Assembly: GCA_963751835.1 (NCBI GenBank)
Contig: CAVVWD010000029.1
Span: 1 to 64,000 of the forward strand
Direction: 5' to 3'
From: JACVRW01 sp963751835
Lineage (GTDB): Bacteria > Actinomycetota > Thermoleophilia > Solirubrobacterales > Thermoleophilaceae
Length of the DNA: 64,000 bases
Part shown: one piece after another, positions 11,601-18,654 of the stretch
How positions within the stretch are numbered: position 1 is the first letter of the stretch
Layout of the letters: every line of letters starts with the position of its first letter
Translations under genes and position numbers: made by a program
Notes under the pieces: model-generated
Database searches by the model: none
Told to the model about the DNA's origin: nothing
What the model saw: only the letters and a program-made list of their open reading frames with translations

Positions 11601-12681
11601 TCGCCAGACGGCGCAGTCGCTGCGGATCGCGATCACGGCGCCCGCGATCGCCACGGCCGTGCTCGTCGCGCTGACGGTGTTCTCATCGGGCTCGCTCACC
11701 GCCCACGGCGCGGCGAAGGACGAGGCCGCGGCGGCGCCCGTCGTCCCCCTCCCCTCACTGGCGCCATCGCCGCGGGGCATCTACCTGGGCGTGTTCCACC
11801 CCTCGGTCGCAGGCCCGCCGGTGCGGCCCGTCAGCCTGCGCCGCTACTCGGGCACCAGGCTGCGCATCCTCCACCGATTCCAGGCGTGGTGGGGCCCGGA
11901 CCGGTTCCTCGGCCCGAGGTGGCTGGCGGCGGTCGCGCGCCGCGGGGCGGTGCCAATGGTGAGCTGGGAGCCCTGGCGAAAGCCCCGCGGCGGGGTCGCC
12001 GCGCCCAAGCAGCGGCAGGGGATCGTGCGCCGGATCGCGCGCGGGCGGTACGACGCCTACATCCGCCGCTGGGCGGGCGACGCGCGCAGGTACGGCAAGC
12101 CGCTGATCATCCGCCTCATGCACGAGATGAACGGCAGCTGGTATCCGTGGTCGGTCAATACCAACGGCAACACGCCCGCCGCCTTCAAGGCGGCGTGGCG
12201 GCGCGTGCACCGGATCTTCAGCCTCGCCGGGGCGACGAACGTCAGCTGGGTGTTTTCGGTCGACTCGTTCGCGGGCGGGAGGCCGACGCCGCGGGGGCGG
12301 CTCGATCAGTTCTACCCGGGCTCCTCCTTTGTCGACTGGGTCGGCCTGAGCGGCTTCAACTGGGCGCGCTCCCGCTTCGGCGGCGTTCTGTCGTTCGACC
12401 GCGTGTTCCGTCCCAGCTACGAGATCGTCAAGCACTACGGGAAGCCGCTGATGCTCGCCGAGACGGGCACGGCGGCAGCCGACACGCGCAGGGCCGCGGC
12501 GTGGGTGCGCGACGCGATGACCTCGACGCCGCGGCGATTCCCGCGCGTGAAGGCGATCGTGTGGTTCGACTCGCCGCACCCGCGGCGGGACTTCACGCTG
12601 CGCGGGCGGGCGTTGCGCGAGTTCCGCGCCAATGCACGCCGGCCGACGATGCACCCGCCTTTGCGCCTGGTCAGCCGATGA
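8641..12681 (+). CDS. Trimodular GT-C / cellulose synthase-like GT2 / GH26 fusion protein
   Basis: A 1346-residue membrane protein with three enzyme-like modules. Residues about 20-560: a multi-span GT-C glycosyltransferase of the ArnT/RgtA type, with the acidic FMDEVYSW motif in the first outer loop. Residues about 575-1020: a processive GT2 like BcsA/CslA, with VLIPVCGEDPEIVEAT, the metal motif DADHVARPD, the base region VEDLHTSYELHARGW, the QRLRW motif and following membrane helices. Residues about 1040-1346: a GH26-like barrel with the acid/base Glu in RLMHEMNGSWYPW and a nucleophile candidate in LAETGTAA. The start at 8641 (MSTYVSR) is chosen over an upstream ATG at 8605, which would add 12 residues. 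The GH26 module lies after the last helix and is probably extracellular. The locus suggests synthesis, transfer and trimming of one glycan. Confidence 0.85.
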   Translation: MSTYVSRTSTVRSSQRTAGTARAGGRAFDPRILAPVLVLLVAGGLFALELGHSSLFMDEVYSWRASRGSLDDLQDALRYSEVTPPLYYLILHGWMHVTGGDSEALLRLPSVLAGVALVAVVLWLGRLVAGRTAGLMAASLAAVSPLVLLYSQQARAYVWVMLAVTVAVAAAIQATRDRSWLWLVAAMVATVCALLLHYTALLVLGPLTLWLMLRSEFELRWRLGFMAVLAAALAAIAPLALTQMGQGHHEATESYASLTTLNALRIAGTPFDGRATGGLMLWRELGAVVVIDALALLALGERFRGLRARVLIVTCALVPLAVVCLVSALGQPIALTRYTAVAAPFILVAIGMVAAHAARPLTVALLAAALTVSAAGLFAALLQSGQNPDTRSAVAMVAAHWRAGDAVAGVGLLGFDGALSYYGEKLLPPGAREVPAFRSLDAAVEAPGALDAAEAGGRLWLIADPPVGTLRLRDSLGRLDYAATAVQVYGGNAPVQLIRAEGRARPVTRGLVWGARAAGLAAVFGGGLYLSWRAGQLAHLGVPADVFFAAELVNYLALVTAVALFWTPRRRPAPPPPPLADMDVLIPVCGEDPEIVEATLRAALAIEHPHRTIVLCDSRMAGFENWREIVELCNTYRVPCLLRSSGSRGKAGNLNAALPHTGGEFIVVLDADHVARPDLGDLLLGYFEDPKVAFVTSRQSFRLDGGDPLGHQEALFYNSIQPAKDRDNAAFSCGSGVAYRRSAIEQLGGFSEWNLVEDLHTSYELHARGWRSVYVRTPVSVGAAPATAAEMASQRLRWATDSLRMLFWDNPLRKRGLSLPQRLHYLHTTGWYLIATAHIVFLLSPIASILLGARLLVPGTESTYGLLLLAYLGPVALMLAAHVGWRAALRTAQLQAFLAPVFGVAVVQALRASPRTRARGLHSGVTRKSHQRQMSWITTFQHTVLALLLIAIGVSIARPGVASWAVVLWACVLAAALATPGSMLGLHRQTAQSLRIAITAPAIATAVLVALTVFSSGSLTAHGAAKDEAAAAPVVPLPSLAPSPRGIYLGVFHPSVAGPPVRPVSLRRYSGTRLRILHRFQAWWGPDRFLGPRWLAAVARRGAVPMVSWEPWRKPRGGVAAPKQRQGIVRRIARGRYDAYIRRWAGDARRYGKPLIIRLMHEMNGSWYPWSVNTNGNTPAAFKAAWRRVHRIFSLAGATNVSWVFSVDSFAGGRPTPRGRLDQFYPGSSFVDWVGLSGFNWARSRFGGVLSFDRVFRPSYEIVKHYGKPLMLAETGTAAADTRRAAAWVRDAMTSTPRRFPRVKAIVWFDSPHPRRDFTLRGRALREFRANARRPTMHPPLRLVSR

Positions 12682-13086
12682 CGCGGAAGGCTCTCCGCTG
12701 GGACACGACCCTGCGGCCGCGGGCGTCGCGCCCGACCACCTTCCAGCGGTAACGGCCCGGACGGGCGATGCGCGCCCCGGGCCTCTCGCTGCCCAAGTTG
12801 TAGCCGTCGAGGAGATCCAGTCGCCTCCACCCCAGTTCGCCACCAGGTGGTCGACGCGCCGGCTGGTCGCCGCCTCGAGCGCGTCCGCGTCGTGCGTGGT
12901 GCCGTAGTAGGGTCGCCGGGCGCCCACGCGCCGAAACTGCACGGTCCCGGCGGACACCGCCGAGGGGGCGAAGAGCACCGCGTAGCGGGACGGGGGCGCG
13001 TGCGGACGTGGCGGGCGTCCACGGCATGAGGAGTTGATCGGACGGCGGCGCCCGCACGGCGCAACCGGCGCCGCGGAACTGGCCAC
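12671..13086 (-). pseudogene. Small probable secreted protein, frame-disrupted
   Basis: A minus-strand coding signal between the two GH26 genes. One frame reads RYAVLFAPSAVSAGTVQFRR, then RRPYYGTTHDADALEAAT and HLVANWGGGDWI. A second frame, from about 12820, continues as LLDGYNLGSERPGARI and YRWKVVGRDARGRRVVSQRR, ending FRVIG with the stop at 12671. Joined, this gives about 130 residues. I do not recognise the family; the last 40 residues look like a small beta domain. The stop overlaps the end of the upstream fusion gene by 11 bases, tail to tail. The join and the start are uncertain. Confidence 0.35.
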
Positions 13087-13184
13087 TTTCCGATCCGGCA
13101 GGATTCGTCCAGCTCAGCTGCTACGGTGCCGCGCTAATCGGGAGGCGCCCGCGGGGCCTGGTTCGGAGCTCCCGAGTACGACTC

Positions 13185-14126
13185 ATGCTGCGTAGCACGC
13201 TTGTCGCCATCGCGCTGACCTTTGGCTTGCTCCTGCTCCCGGCGGTCGCCTCCGCGCGACAGCTGAGCTTCGGCGTGCACACGCCCGACGACCCCCTGCA
13301 CGGAAACACGTACGAGGTGGACGCGCTCGAGCGCGACATCGGCCGGCGCATCGAGGTCGTGTCGTGGTTTCAGAGCTGGGGCGGCGAGCCCTGGATCAAG
13401 CGGGCCCATCCGCACGTGTTCCGCGCGGTGACCCGGGGCGGCCGGGCGCCGCTGATCGCCTGGGAGCCGTGGCGGCCGGGGGGCGGAACCTGGCAGCCCG
13501 AGTACTCGCTGCGGCGGATCGCCGGCGGGGCCTTCGACCGGTACATCGCCGGCTGGGCACGCGCCCTGCGCGAGCTGCGGTCGACCATCTACCTCCGCCC
13601 GATGCACGAGATGAACGGCAACTGGTACCCGTGGTGCGGCTCGGTCAACGGCAACTCGCCGAAGCGGTTCAGGCGCGCCTGGCGGCGGATGCACCGGATC
13701 TTCCGAAGGCACGGGGCGCGCAACGTCCGGTGGGTCTTCTCCCCGGTCACCGACGACTGGCCGATGACGCGCGCCAATCGCTTTGAGCGCTACTACCCGG
13801 GGCGGCGCTACGTCGACGTGCTCGCGCTCGACGGCTACAACTGGGGCGTCACGAAGCCCGAGTTCGGCGGCTGGCGCTCGTTCGGCAAGACCTTCAGAAG
13901 GCCATACCGGCGGCTGTCACGGCTGGGCCGGCAACCGATCTGGATCGCCGAGGTCGGCTCGGGGACCGAGGGCGGCGACAAGGCCACGTGGGTGCGCGAC
14001 ATGTTCCGCACGGCACAGGGGATGCGCCGCCTGCGGGCGCTGGTGTGGATGGACACGATCGACCGCGAAGAAGGCGACTGGCGCATCCGTAGTTCCGCCG
14101 ATGTGGCGGCCGCGTTCCGCGGCTGA
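13185..14126 (+). CDS. Secreted GH26-family glycoside hydrolase
   Basis: A 313-residue exported glycanase of the GH26 type, a clan that includes beta-mannanases and related endo-glycanases. The signal peptide covers residues 1-25 (LVAIALTFGLLLLPAVASA). The catalytic acid/base Glu is in RPMHEMNGNWYPW near residue 141 and the nucleophile Glu is probably in WIAEVGSGTEGG near residue 253. The protein is clearly related to the GH26 module of the preceding fusion protein, sharing the MHEMNG-WYPW motif, the W-EPWR motif and the spacing of the barrel strands. This suggests a duplicated module, one copy anchored to the synthase and one released. The start ATG at 13185 follows a region with no other gene on this strand. 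Confidence 0.85.
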   Translation: MLRSTLVAIALTFGLLLLPAVASARQLSFGVHTPDDPLHGNTYEVDALERDIGRRIEVVSWFQSWGGEPWIKRAHPHVFRAVTRGGRAPLIAWEPWRPGGGTWQPEYSLRRIAGGAFDRYIAGWARALRELRSTIYLRPMHEMNGNWYPWCGSVNGNSPKRFRRAWRRMHRIFRRHGARNVRWVFSPVTDDWPMTRANRFERYYPGRRYVDVLALDGYNWGVTKPEFGGWRSFGKTFRRPYRRLSRLGRQPIWIAEVGSGTEGGDKATWVRDMFRTAQGMRRLRALVWMDTIDREEGDWRIRSSADVAAAFRG

Positions 14127-14433
14127 CCGGCGTCCCAGACGAATCGGGGTAACACCCGACCTTCCCGGTCGGCTTGTGCGCGCGTCGTCGACGCCCAGGG
14201 GTGGGCCGACGGCGGACGAGGAGGAGGCCGCCAAGGACCCCGAGTCCGGGCACAGCCGGCGGCCGTCCGGCGGGCGGAAGTCGCGGTCGACCAGGTCGAG
14301 GGTCGATGCGGGCGCCTCCGGGCGGGTCCACCACGGGTCCACAAGCCTGAATACGTCCGGATTCACGCGCACGACCGAGTTCGTGCGAAACGGTCGCTTT
14401 GCAGGGATTTCTCCAGCTCCTGTGCCCGCCCGT
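14127..14433. other. Non-coding stretch, no gene seen
   Basis: About 300 bases between the GH26 gene and the tRNA-like remnant. Open frames here lack family resemblance and run into neighbouring genes. A GC-rich inverted segment lies just after the GH26 stop (CGACCTTCCCGGTCGG near 14157-14172) and might end its transcript. Confidence 0.4.
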
Positions 14434-14500
14434 CTCCGCCCTTTATACGGCGGAGCACGACTCATAATCGTGAGGTCGATGGTTCGAATCCAGGCGGAGC
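14434..14500 (+). tRNA. tRNA-Met-like remnant (anticodon CAT), probably degenerate
   Basis: A cloverleaf-like segment with a perfect anticodon arm: stem CACGA / TCGTG around loop CTCATAA (14456-14472), then variable AGGTC and a T loop TTCGAAT at 14483-14489. CTCCGCC (14434-14440) can pair with GGCGGAG (14493-14499) as an acceptor stem. However, the D-arm region is only about 15 bases, the T stem has two mismatches (GATGG/CCAGG), and the acceptor overlaps the T stem. It therefore looks like a tRNA-Met gene rearranged at its 3' end, as happens at integration sites. An integrase remnant begins immediately beside it. A tRNA search program would decide whether it is functional. Confidence 0.45.
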
Positions 14501-15060
14501 TATTTCCCCCGCAATCGTGCTCGGCGAGCGAGTTTGCCGCTGATCGGGCCGACCGGCGCGGGAGCTTCGCCCCCAGCGGCTGCGAACAAATTGCGAACAT
14601 CAGGATCAGCGCACCGCCCGTTGCGGCTCGGGCCTACGGCGGCGCGTCTTTGGCGCGTGGACGACGAGCGTGCGTGCTCCGAGGTGTCGCCAGCGTCGCC
14701 GAACGACCTCTTGGGGTCGGAGGCCGCCGTAAGCAAGCAGCGACCCGAGCGCGCGGCCGCGAGGCTTGAGTAGATCGCGGATCGTTCTCGACCGTCTTCG
14801 GCGCAGTTCCGGATCACGTCGGCGTTCAACTCGCCGAGTCGCATCCCGCCGAGCCTCGGGCTGATCTCGTTGTCTACGAGATACCTGTAGTCGCGCTGAG
14901 TGTTCCTCGCGAGCGGCACCGTGTAGTCGGGAGCCCAGGTGTGCTCGATGTACTCGCCCAACGTCTGTTTCCAGGCCGTGAGCGTGCCGAGCTCGCGACG
15001 GCGCTTCTGCTCGCGATGGAAGCGAACGGCGTCGCCCGGGTTCGAATCCCGCTCCGGTCC
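14500..15060 (-). pseudogene. Tyrosine-type phage integrase remnant
   Basis: The reading frame encodes the N-terminal DNA-binding region of an actinophage-type integrase: HREQKRRRELGTLTAWKQ, then LGEYIEHTWAPDYTVPLARN, then TQRDYRYLVDNEISPRLGGM and RLGELNADVIRNCAED. After this the usual catalytic domain (R...HxxR...Y) is missing; the remaining 80 codons do not resemble it until the stop, which falls in the 3' end of the tRNA-like element. The track-style start is a TTG at 14961, but the frame stays open upstream across a second tRNA-like T-arm. This is a deleted integrase left at an attachment site. Confidence 0.6.
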
Positions 15061-15063
15061 ACC
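15042..15063 (+). repeat. tRNA 3'-end-like segment, possible attachment-site remnant
   Basis: The segment CCCGGGTTCGAATCCCGC followed by TCCGGTCCACC has the form of a tRNA T-arm and acceptor 3' half, with no matching 5' half upstream. It shares GGTTCGAATCC with the T-arm of the tRNA-Met-like remnant at 14481-14491, on the other side of the integrase remnant. Two such ends flanking an integrase would be expected for a site-specific integration scar, but the shared core is only 11 bases and is common to many tRNAs. Confidence 0.3.
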
Positions 15064-15097
15064 TCCGTTCGCCGCCGCAACGGTCTCCTCGAAGCGG

Positions 15098-15631
15098 TCA
15101 AGACGCCGGGAGGTAGGTGAGGAGGACCACTCCGGAGTCGAACCGCTTCACGTCGTCGAGCTCCATCCGGACAGTTCCCCTGTCGCCGAGCACGTGGACG
15201 TTTCCCTCGCCCCAGACGAGCGGGTTCAGGTAGACCTCGTACTCGTCGATCAGGCCCTTCTCGGCGAGGGCGTACGCGAACTCGCCGCTCCCGTGCATGA
15301 ACAGGTCACCGTCGACCGCGTCCTTAAGCTTCGGTATCGAGTCCTCAAGGTCCCCCTCGAGCAGGGTCGCGTTCCACTCGAGATTGCCGGACAGGGTGTT
15401 GGACCCGACGTACTTCGGCATCGCGTTGACCATGTCCGCCCACTTGCCCGACTGGCTCGGCCAATATCCCGCCAGCCCCTCGTAGGTCTTGCGGCCCAGC
15501 ACCATCCCGCTGGATCTCGCCTGACGCTCGAACGAGTAGTGGCCGTGATCTCCGTCCGCCTGCACCCACTCGCCGACCGGGTCTATGACGCCGTCGACGG
15601 TGGCCTGCGTCGTCGCGATCAGCTTTCCCAT
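15098..15631 (-). CDS. RibD C-terminal / dihydrofolate reductase-like protein
   Basis: A 177-residue protein of the RibD_C/DHFR-like fold, which binds NADPH. The N-terminus MGKLIATTQATVDGVIDPVG is typical of these small reductases. MVLGRKTYEGLAGYWP and the C-terminal DEYEVYLNPLVWGEGNVHVL match the family. The substrate is unknown; most members are not true folate enzymes. The start ATG at 15631 is preceded by AAAGGAG with good spacing. Downstream lies the integrase scar, so the gene may be cargo or a flank of a former island. It appears intact. Confidence 0.85.
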   Translation of the reverse strand: MGKLIATTQATVDGVIDPVGEWVQADGDHGHYSFERQARSSGMVLGRKTYEGLAGYWPSQSGKWADMVNAMPKYVGSNTLSGNLEWNATLLEGDLEDSIPKLKDAVDGDLFMHGSGEFAYALAEKGLIDEYEVYLNPLVWGEGNVHVLGDRGTVRMELDDVKRFDSGVVLLTYLPAS

Positions 15632-16131
15632 CTCGATTCTCCTTTGGTCACGGGAGCTCGCTCTAAGCCCCCTCTACCCATAAGTCGAACGGGGGCGCGC
15701 GGATTCGACGCTTTTCGGATTCCTATTGGCGCGAGTCCTCGTCGCGCTGCTCGGCCTCGATCGTCTCGCGGGTGAGACGAGCTCGCTCCGCTCTGTCGAA
15801 CTCCGTGAACGCGACGGCGACGCTACGGTCGAGGCGATCGTCGAGAAGATCACCGCCGGAGCTCAGAAGGTCGTCAAGCTGCGCACCGACGACCGCGCTC
15901 GAGGACCAAATCGCTCACTATTAGTCGATAGTGAGTGGTCGGGCGTGCGCGTCGATCGGCTACCGCCCGAATGTGCGGACGTGTCGGCGTCCGATCCGTT
16001 CGTCGCGCCGTACGACTCGTTCCTGCTCGCGCGAACCCCGAAGCCGGAGCCTGAGGAGCCCACGCTTGGCGCAAGGACGAGTACCCGGACTGGACGCGGT
16101 AGTCATCCTCCGTCTCGCCCCCGCGACGTCT

Positions 16132-16139
16132 GAAGGAGG
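16132..16139 (+). promoter_or_regulatory. Strong Shine-Dalgarno that fixes a GTG start
   Basis: The run AAGGAGGA ends about five bases before GTG at 16144 and supports that codon as the start of the Cys-rich protein. No ATG in the same frame offers an equal site. Confidence 0.7.
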
Positions 16140-16143
16140 AAAA

Positions 16144-16545
16144 GTGACGATTCGAGAGATGCTCGAAACGCATCCGCAGCCAGCCAGCCGCGATCGCGAT
16201 GTGGTGGTGCGCTGTATTGAGGCCTGCATCGACTGCGCCGCCACGTGTACGAGCTGCGCCGATGCCGACCTCGGCGAGAGCGACCTGCAGGAGTTGGTGC
16301 GCTGCATTCGCCTTTGTCTCGACTGCGCCGACCTGTGCGAGTCCACCGGCCGCATCGTGACCCGCCAGACCGCATCTGACGTCGGCGTTGTTCGCGCAGC
16401 GGTTGAGGCGTGCGTCGTGACATGCAGCGCCTGTCGCAAAGAGTGCGAGCGCCACGCCGAGCACCACGAGCACTGCCGCATTTGCGCCCAAGTGTGCAGC
16501 CGCTGCGAGCAGGCATGCAACGACTTGCTCGAATCCATCGGCTGA
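16144..16545 (+). CDS. Csp3-like cytosolic copper storage four-helix bundle protein
   Basis: A 133-residue Cys-rich protein of the DUF326/Csp family. Csp proteins are four-helix bundles whose cores are lined by Cys thiolates that bind many Cu(I) ions. I count 18 Cys, arranged as CxxxC and CxxC pairs on four helices (for example CIEACIDCAATCTSC, CIRLCLDCADLC, CVVTCSACRKEC, CRICAQVCSRCEQAC), plus a His-rich turn HAEHHEHC. There is no signal or Tat sequence, so it should be the cytosolic Csp3 type. It stands alone inside the scar region and no copper exporter or regulator is adjacent. Other copper proteins in this window are the cupredoxin near 28.3 kb and the radical oxidase near 7 kb. Confidence 0.85.
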   Translation: MTIREMLETHPQPASRDRDVVVRCIEACIDCAATCTSCADADLGESDLQELVRCIRLCLDCADLCESTGRIVTRQTASDVGVVRAAVEACVVTCSACRKECERHAEHHEHCRICAQVCSRCEQACNDLLESIG

Positions 16546-17092
16546 ACCGAACGCAGCCTGTCAGAACGGGCGCCGTCCGACGTCGACGCCGAAGCCGAAC
16601 CGCTCGCTGAGTTTCGCGTTGCGCGAACGGCGTAGCGCTTGGATGCCTTGTACCCCATTCAGGTATCGAGGCGTTTCCGCGGAAGCGCCGTGCGACCTGA
16701 AGTCGGTTCTCTCGCTTCGCGTGATGGCGCCGCCGCTGCGTAAGGCGCACCGACCACCGCCTCGCTGACGAGCGCGCTCGAGGACGCTCTCCGCCCCAGG
16801 TGGAGGCGGCTGGTGCTTCGCGCGACAAAAACGAGCCCGAGGATCGGGCGAAACGGCGGCGGGCCAACGGCACAAAGATGCCGGCAGGCGACCCCCGCCG
16901 CCAGGACCAAGCACAAGCGATCGAAGCCCGGTCACGCCGCAATCCGCCTGCACGGCTTCGTCCATGGCGGGCGTCTCGACCAGCCGGGGTACCTGCGGCC
17001 GGGGGCATCGAACGTCGGGTCGGTCAGCAGGCGCCACGCTTCGACCTCGATCAGAACGGTCGGCCCACCGCTGTGGGTGAGCCGGACGGCTC
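16546..17092. other. Non-coding stretch, no recognisable gene
   Basis: About 550 bases between the Csp-like gene and the hydrolase. Long open frames exist on both strands, but none has a recognisable family, consistent codon bias or ribosome site. It probably contains debris like the rest of this region. Confidence 0.4.
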
Positions 17093-17914
17093 TCACCGCG
17101 TGCTCGGCAGCACCGCGTGCTCGAGCGCCCAGTCGAGCGCGTAGTCGGCGACCTGCTCCCAGCCCGGCGACGCGGGCAGCAGATGCGGGCCCTCGAACTC
17201 CTTGACCTCGGTCACGACCTTGTCGTTGTAGTGCTTGGCGTTCGAGCGCTGGATCGACGGCGGCATCAGGTGGTCGGCGCTGCCCGAGATGAACAGCAGC
17301 GGCGCGCGCTTCTCGTTGTCATAGTTCACCCAGGTCTCATCCTTGCCAGGGTGGATGTTCGCGAGCGCGCTGCCCCAGAAGATCTCACCGGACGCGGGGA
17401 TGTGGTAGCGCTCGTACAACCGCCGCGCCTCGTCCTCGGGGAGCCCGTTGGTGAACGTGTAGTTCCACTGCTCGAAGGTGAGGCCGACGGCCTTGTGGCG
17501 GTTCGCCGGGTTCTTGAGCACCGGGAAACTGGCGCGCACCTGCGACAGCGGGATGCGCTTGACGCCCTCGGTCGGCGCCGAGTCGATCGCCACCCCGGCG
17601 GCGCCGAAGCCGTGGTCGAGCAGGATCTGGGTGAACACGCCGCCCGCGGAGTGGCCGATGATGATCGGAGGCGATTCGAGCTCGCCGACGATCGCCTCGA
17701 GGTGCTCCATGATCTCCGGCACCGTGACCTTCTCGATCGGCGTCGGGTCCGCGTTCAGCGCCTCGACCTCGACCTCGAACCCGGGGTAGGCGGGGGCGAT
17801 CACGCGCAGCCCCTTGCCCTCGTAGCGCTCGATCCAGTGCTCCCAACTGCGGGGTGTGACCCAGAAGCCGTGGACCAGGACGATCGTGTCAGGCGTGGAC
17901 GTGGCAGGATTCAT
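17093..17914 (-). CDS. Alpha/beta hydrolase
   Basis: A 273-residue intact alpha/beta hydrolase. Features: oxyanion region IVLVHGFWVTPRSWEHW, nucleophile elbow IIGHSAGGVF (Ser near residue 90), acid in LFISGSADHLMPP, and the catalytic His in EGPHLLPASPGW. There is no signal peptide, so it is cytoplasmic. Substrate unknown; related proteins are annotated as lysophospholipase-like or esterase. The start overlaps the tail of a hydrolase fragment on the same strand (17889-18093), so the intact gene may have been joined to remains of another one. Confidence 0.85.
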   Translation of the reverse strand: MNPATSTPDTIVLVHGFWVTPRSWEHWIERYEGKGLRVIAPAYPGFEVEVEALNADPTPIEKVTVPEIMEHLEAIVGELESPPIIIGHSAGGVFTQILLDHGFGAAGVAIDSAPTEGVKRIPLSQVRASFPVLKNPANRHKAVGLTFEQWNYTFTNGLPEDEARRLYERYHIPASGEIFWGSALANIHPGKDETWVNYDNEKRAPLLFISGSADHLMPPSIQRSNAKHYNDKVVTEVKEFEGPHLLPASPGWEQVADYALDWALEHAVLPSTR

Positions 17915-18093
17915 TGGCCGCCCCTTCGTTCGTGGCGTTCAGGAACTCGAGCAGGTCGGTGCCGAGCTGCTCCTTTGGGTGTCGGTGATGCTGTGCTGCG
18001 TGGGCGGACCTTCAGCTGCGCGCCGTCGATCAAGGCCGCCGACGCCTGGCCGCCCTCCGCGAAGCCCGCTTCCGCCGACAACCACAATCTCAT
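17889..18093 (-). pseudogene. C-terminal fragment of an alpha/beta hydrolase (chloroperoxidase-like)
   Basis: Joining two frames gives a typical hydrolase C-terminus: QASAALIDGAQLKV in one frame, then ITDTQKEQLGTDLLEFLN in another, ending NESCHVHA at 17889. The catalytic His region between the two parts is disrupted. No N-terminal half is present upstream. This fragment overlaps the first codons of the next gene. Confidence 0.4.
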
Positions 18094-18370
18094 GCTATGC
18101 CTTCGCTCGTGTGGTCCCGAGTCACGCTGGATGGCGTGATCGGTGGCGCACTCGCAGGACCGGATAGCGGCTGGGTCTGTGACATGACAATGGAACGAGA
18201 TGGCGCCGCTCGTCCGCGCCGAGCGGACTCTGCCCTGCGAGTCGATTGCGTGATGGCGCAGCCTCAGAGAGTCGAAACGGTGGCCCAGGCGGCGAATCCG
18301 CCAACGAGGCCTCTCGGTCCCTGCCTGAATCCCGAACCGCGCTGCTGGCCGGGGCCGCGGCGATCGCTGT

Positions 18371-18587
18371 CGGACCGTCCACACCCTCAACTGGCTGCGC
18401 GACACACCGCGCGAGCGGCTCGCGGAGATCTACGGCGTGCTCGCCGAGCTCGTCGCTCACGGCGTGATGGGCACCGAGGTCGAGGCCGCGTACCGGCTTG
18501 ACCAAGTTCTCGGTCGCCCTGGCCCATGCACAGCGGGTAGAGCGCTCCGGCAAGGGCCTCGTCACGCCGGCCGTCCAGACGGCGTAG
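18371..18587 (+). pseudogene. Quinone oxidoreductase / zinc-type dehydrogenase C-terminal fragment
   Basis: The frame from 18371 reads RTVHTLNWLRDTPRERLAEI and YGVLAELVAHGVMGTEVEAA, then with one base removed near 18504 it continues FSVALAHAQRVERSGKGLVT and stops at 18587. This is the last third of an MDR-family quinone oxidoreductase. The N-terminal and Rossmann parts are missing. An intact member of the same superfamily lies on the opposite strand 68 bases away, but the two sequences are not close copies. Confidence 0.6.
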
Positions 18588-18654
18588 CACCAGCCACGCC
18601 GTCGCGGTCGCCCGCTCGGGCGGGCCGCCTCACCGGGCGTCCGGATCCGCCACC

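Noticed and set aside
15726..16133. 136-codon plus-strand frame before the Csp-like gene
   Set aside because: No family match and irregular codon use; a minus-strand segment reading DRAERARLTRETIEAEQRDE looks like a small remnant, but it is too short to call.
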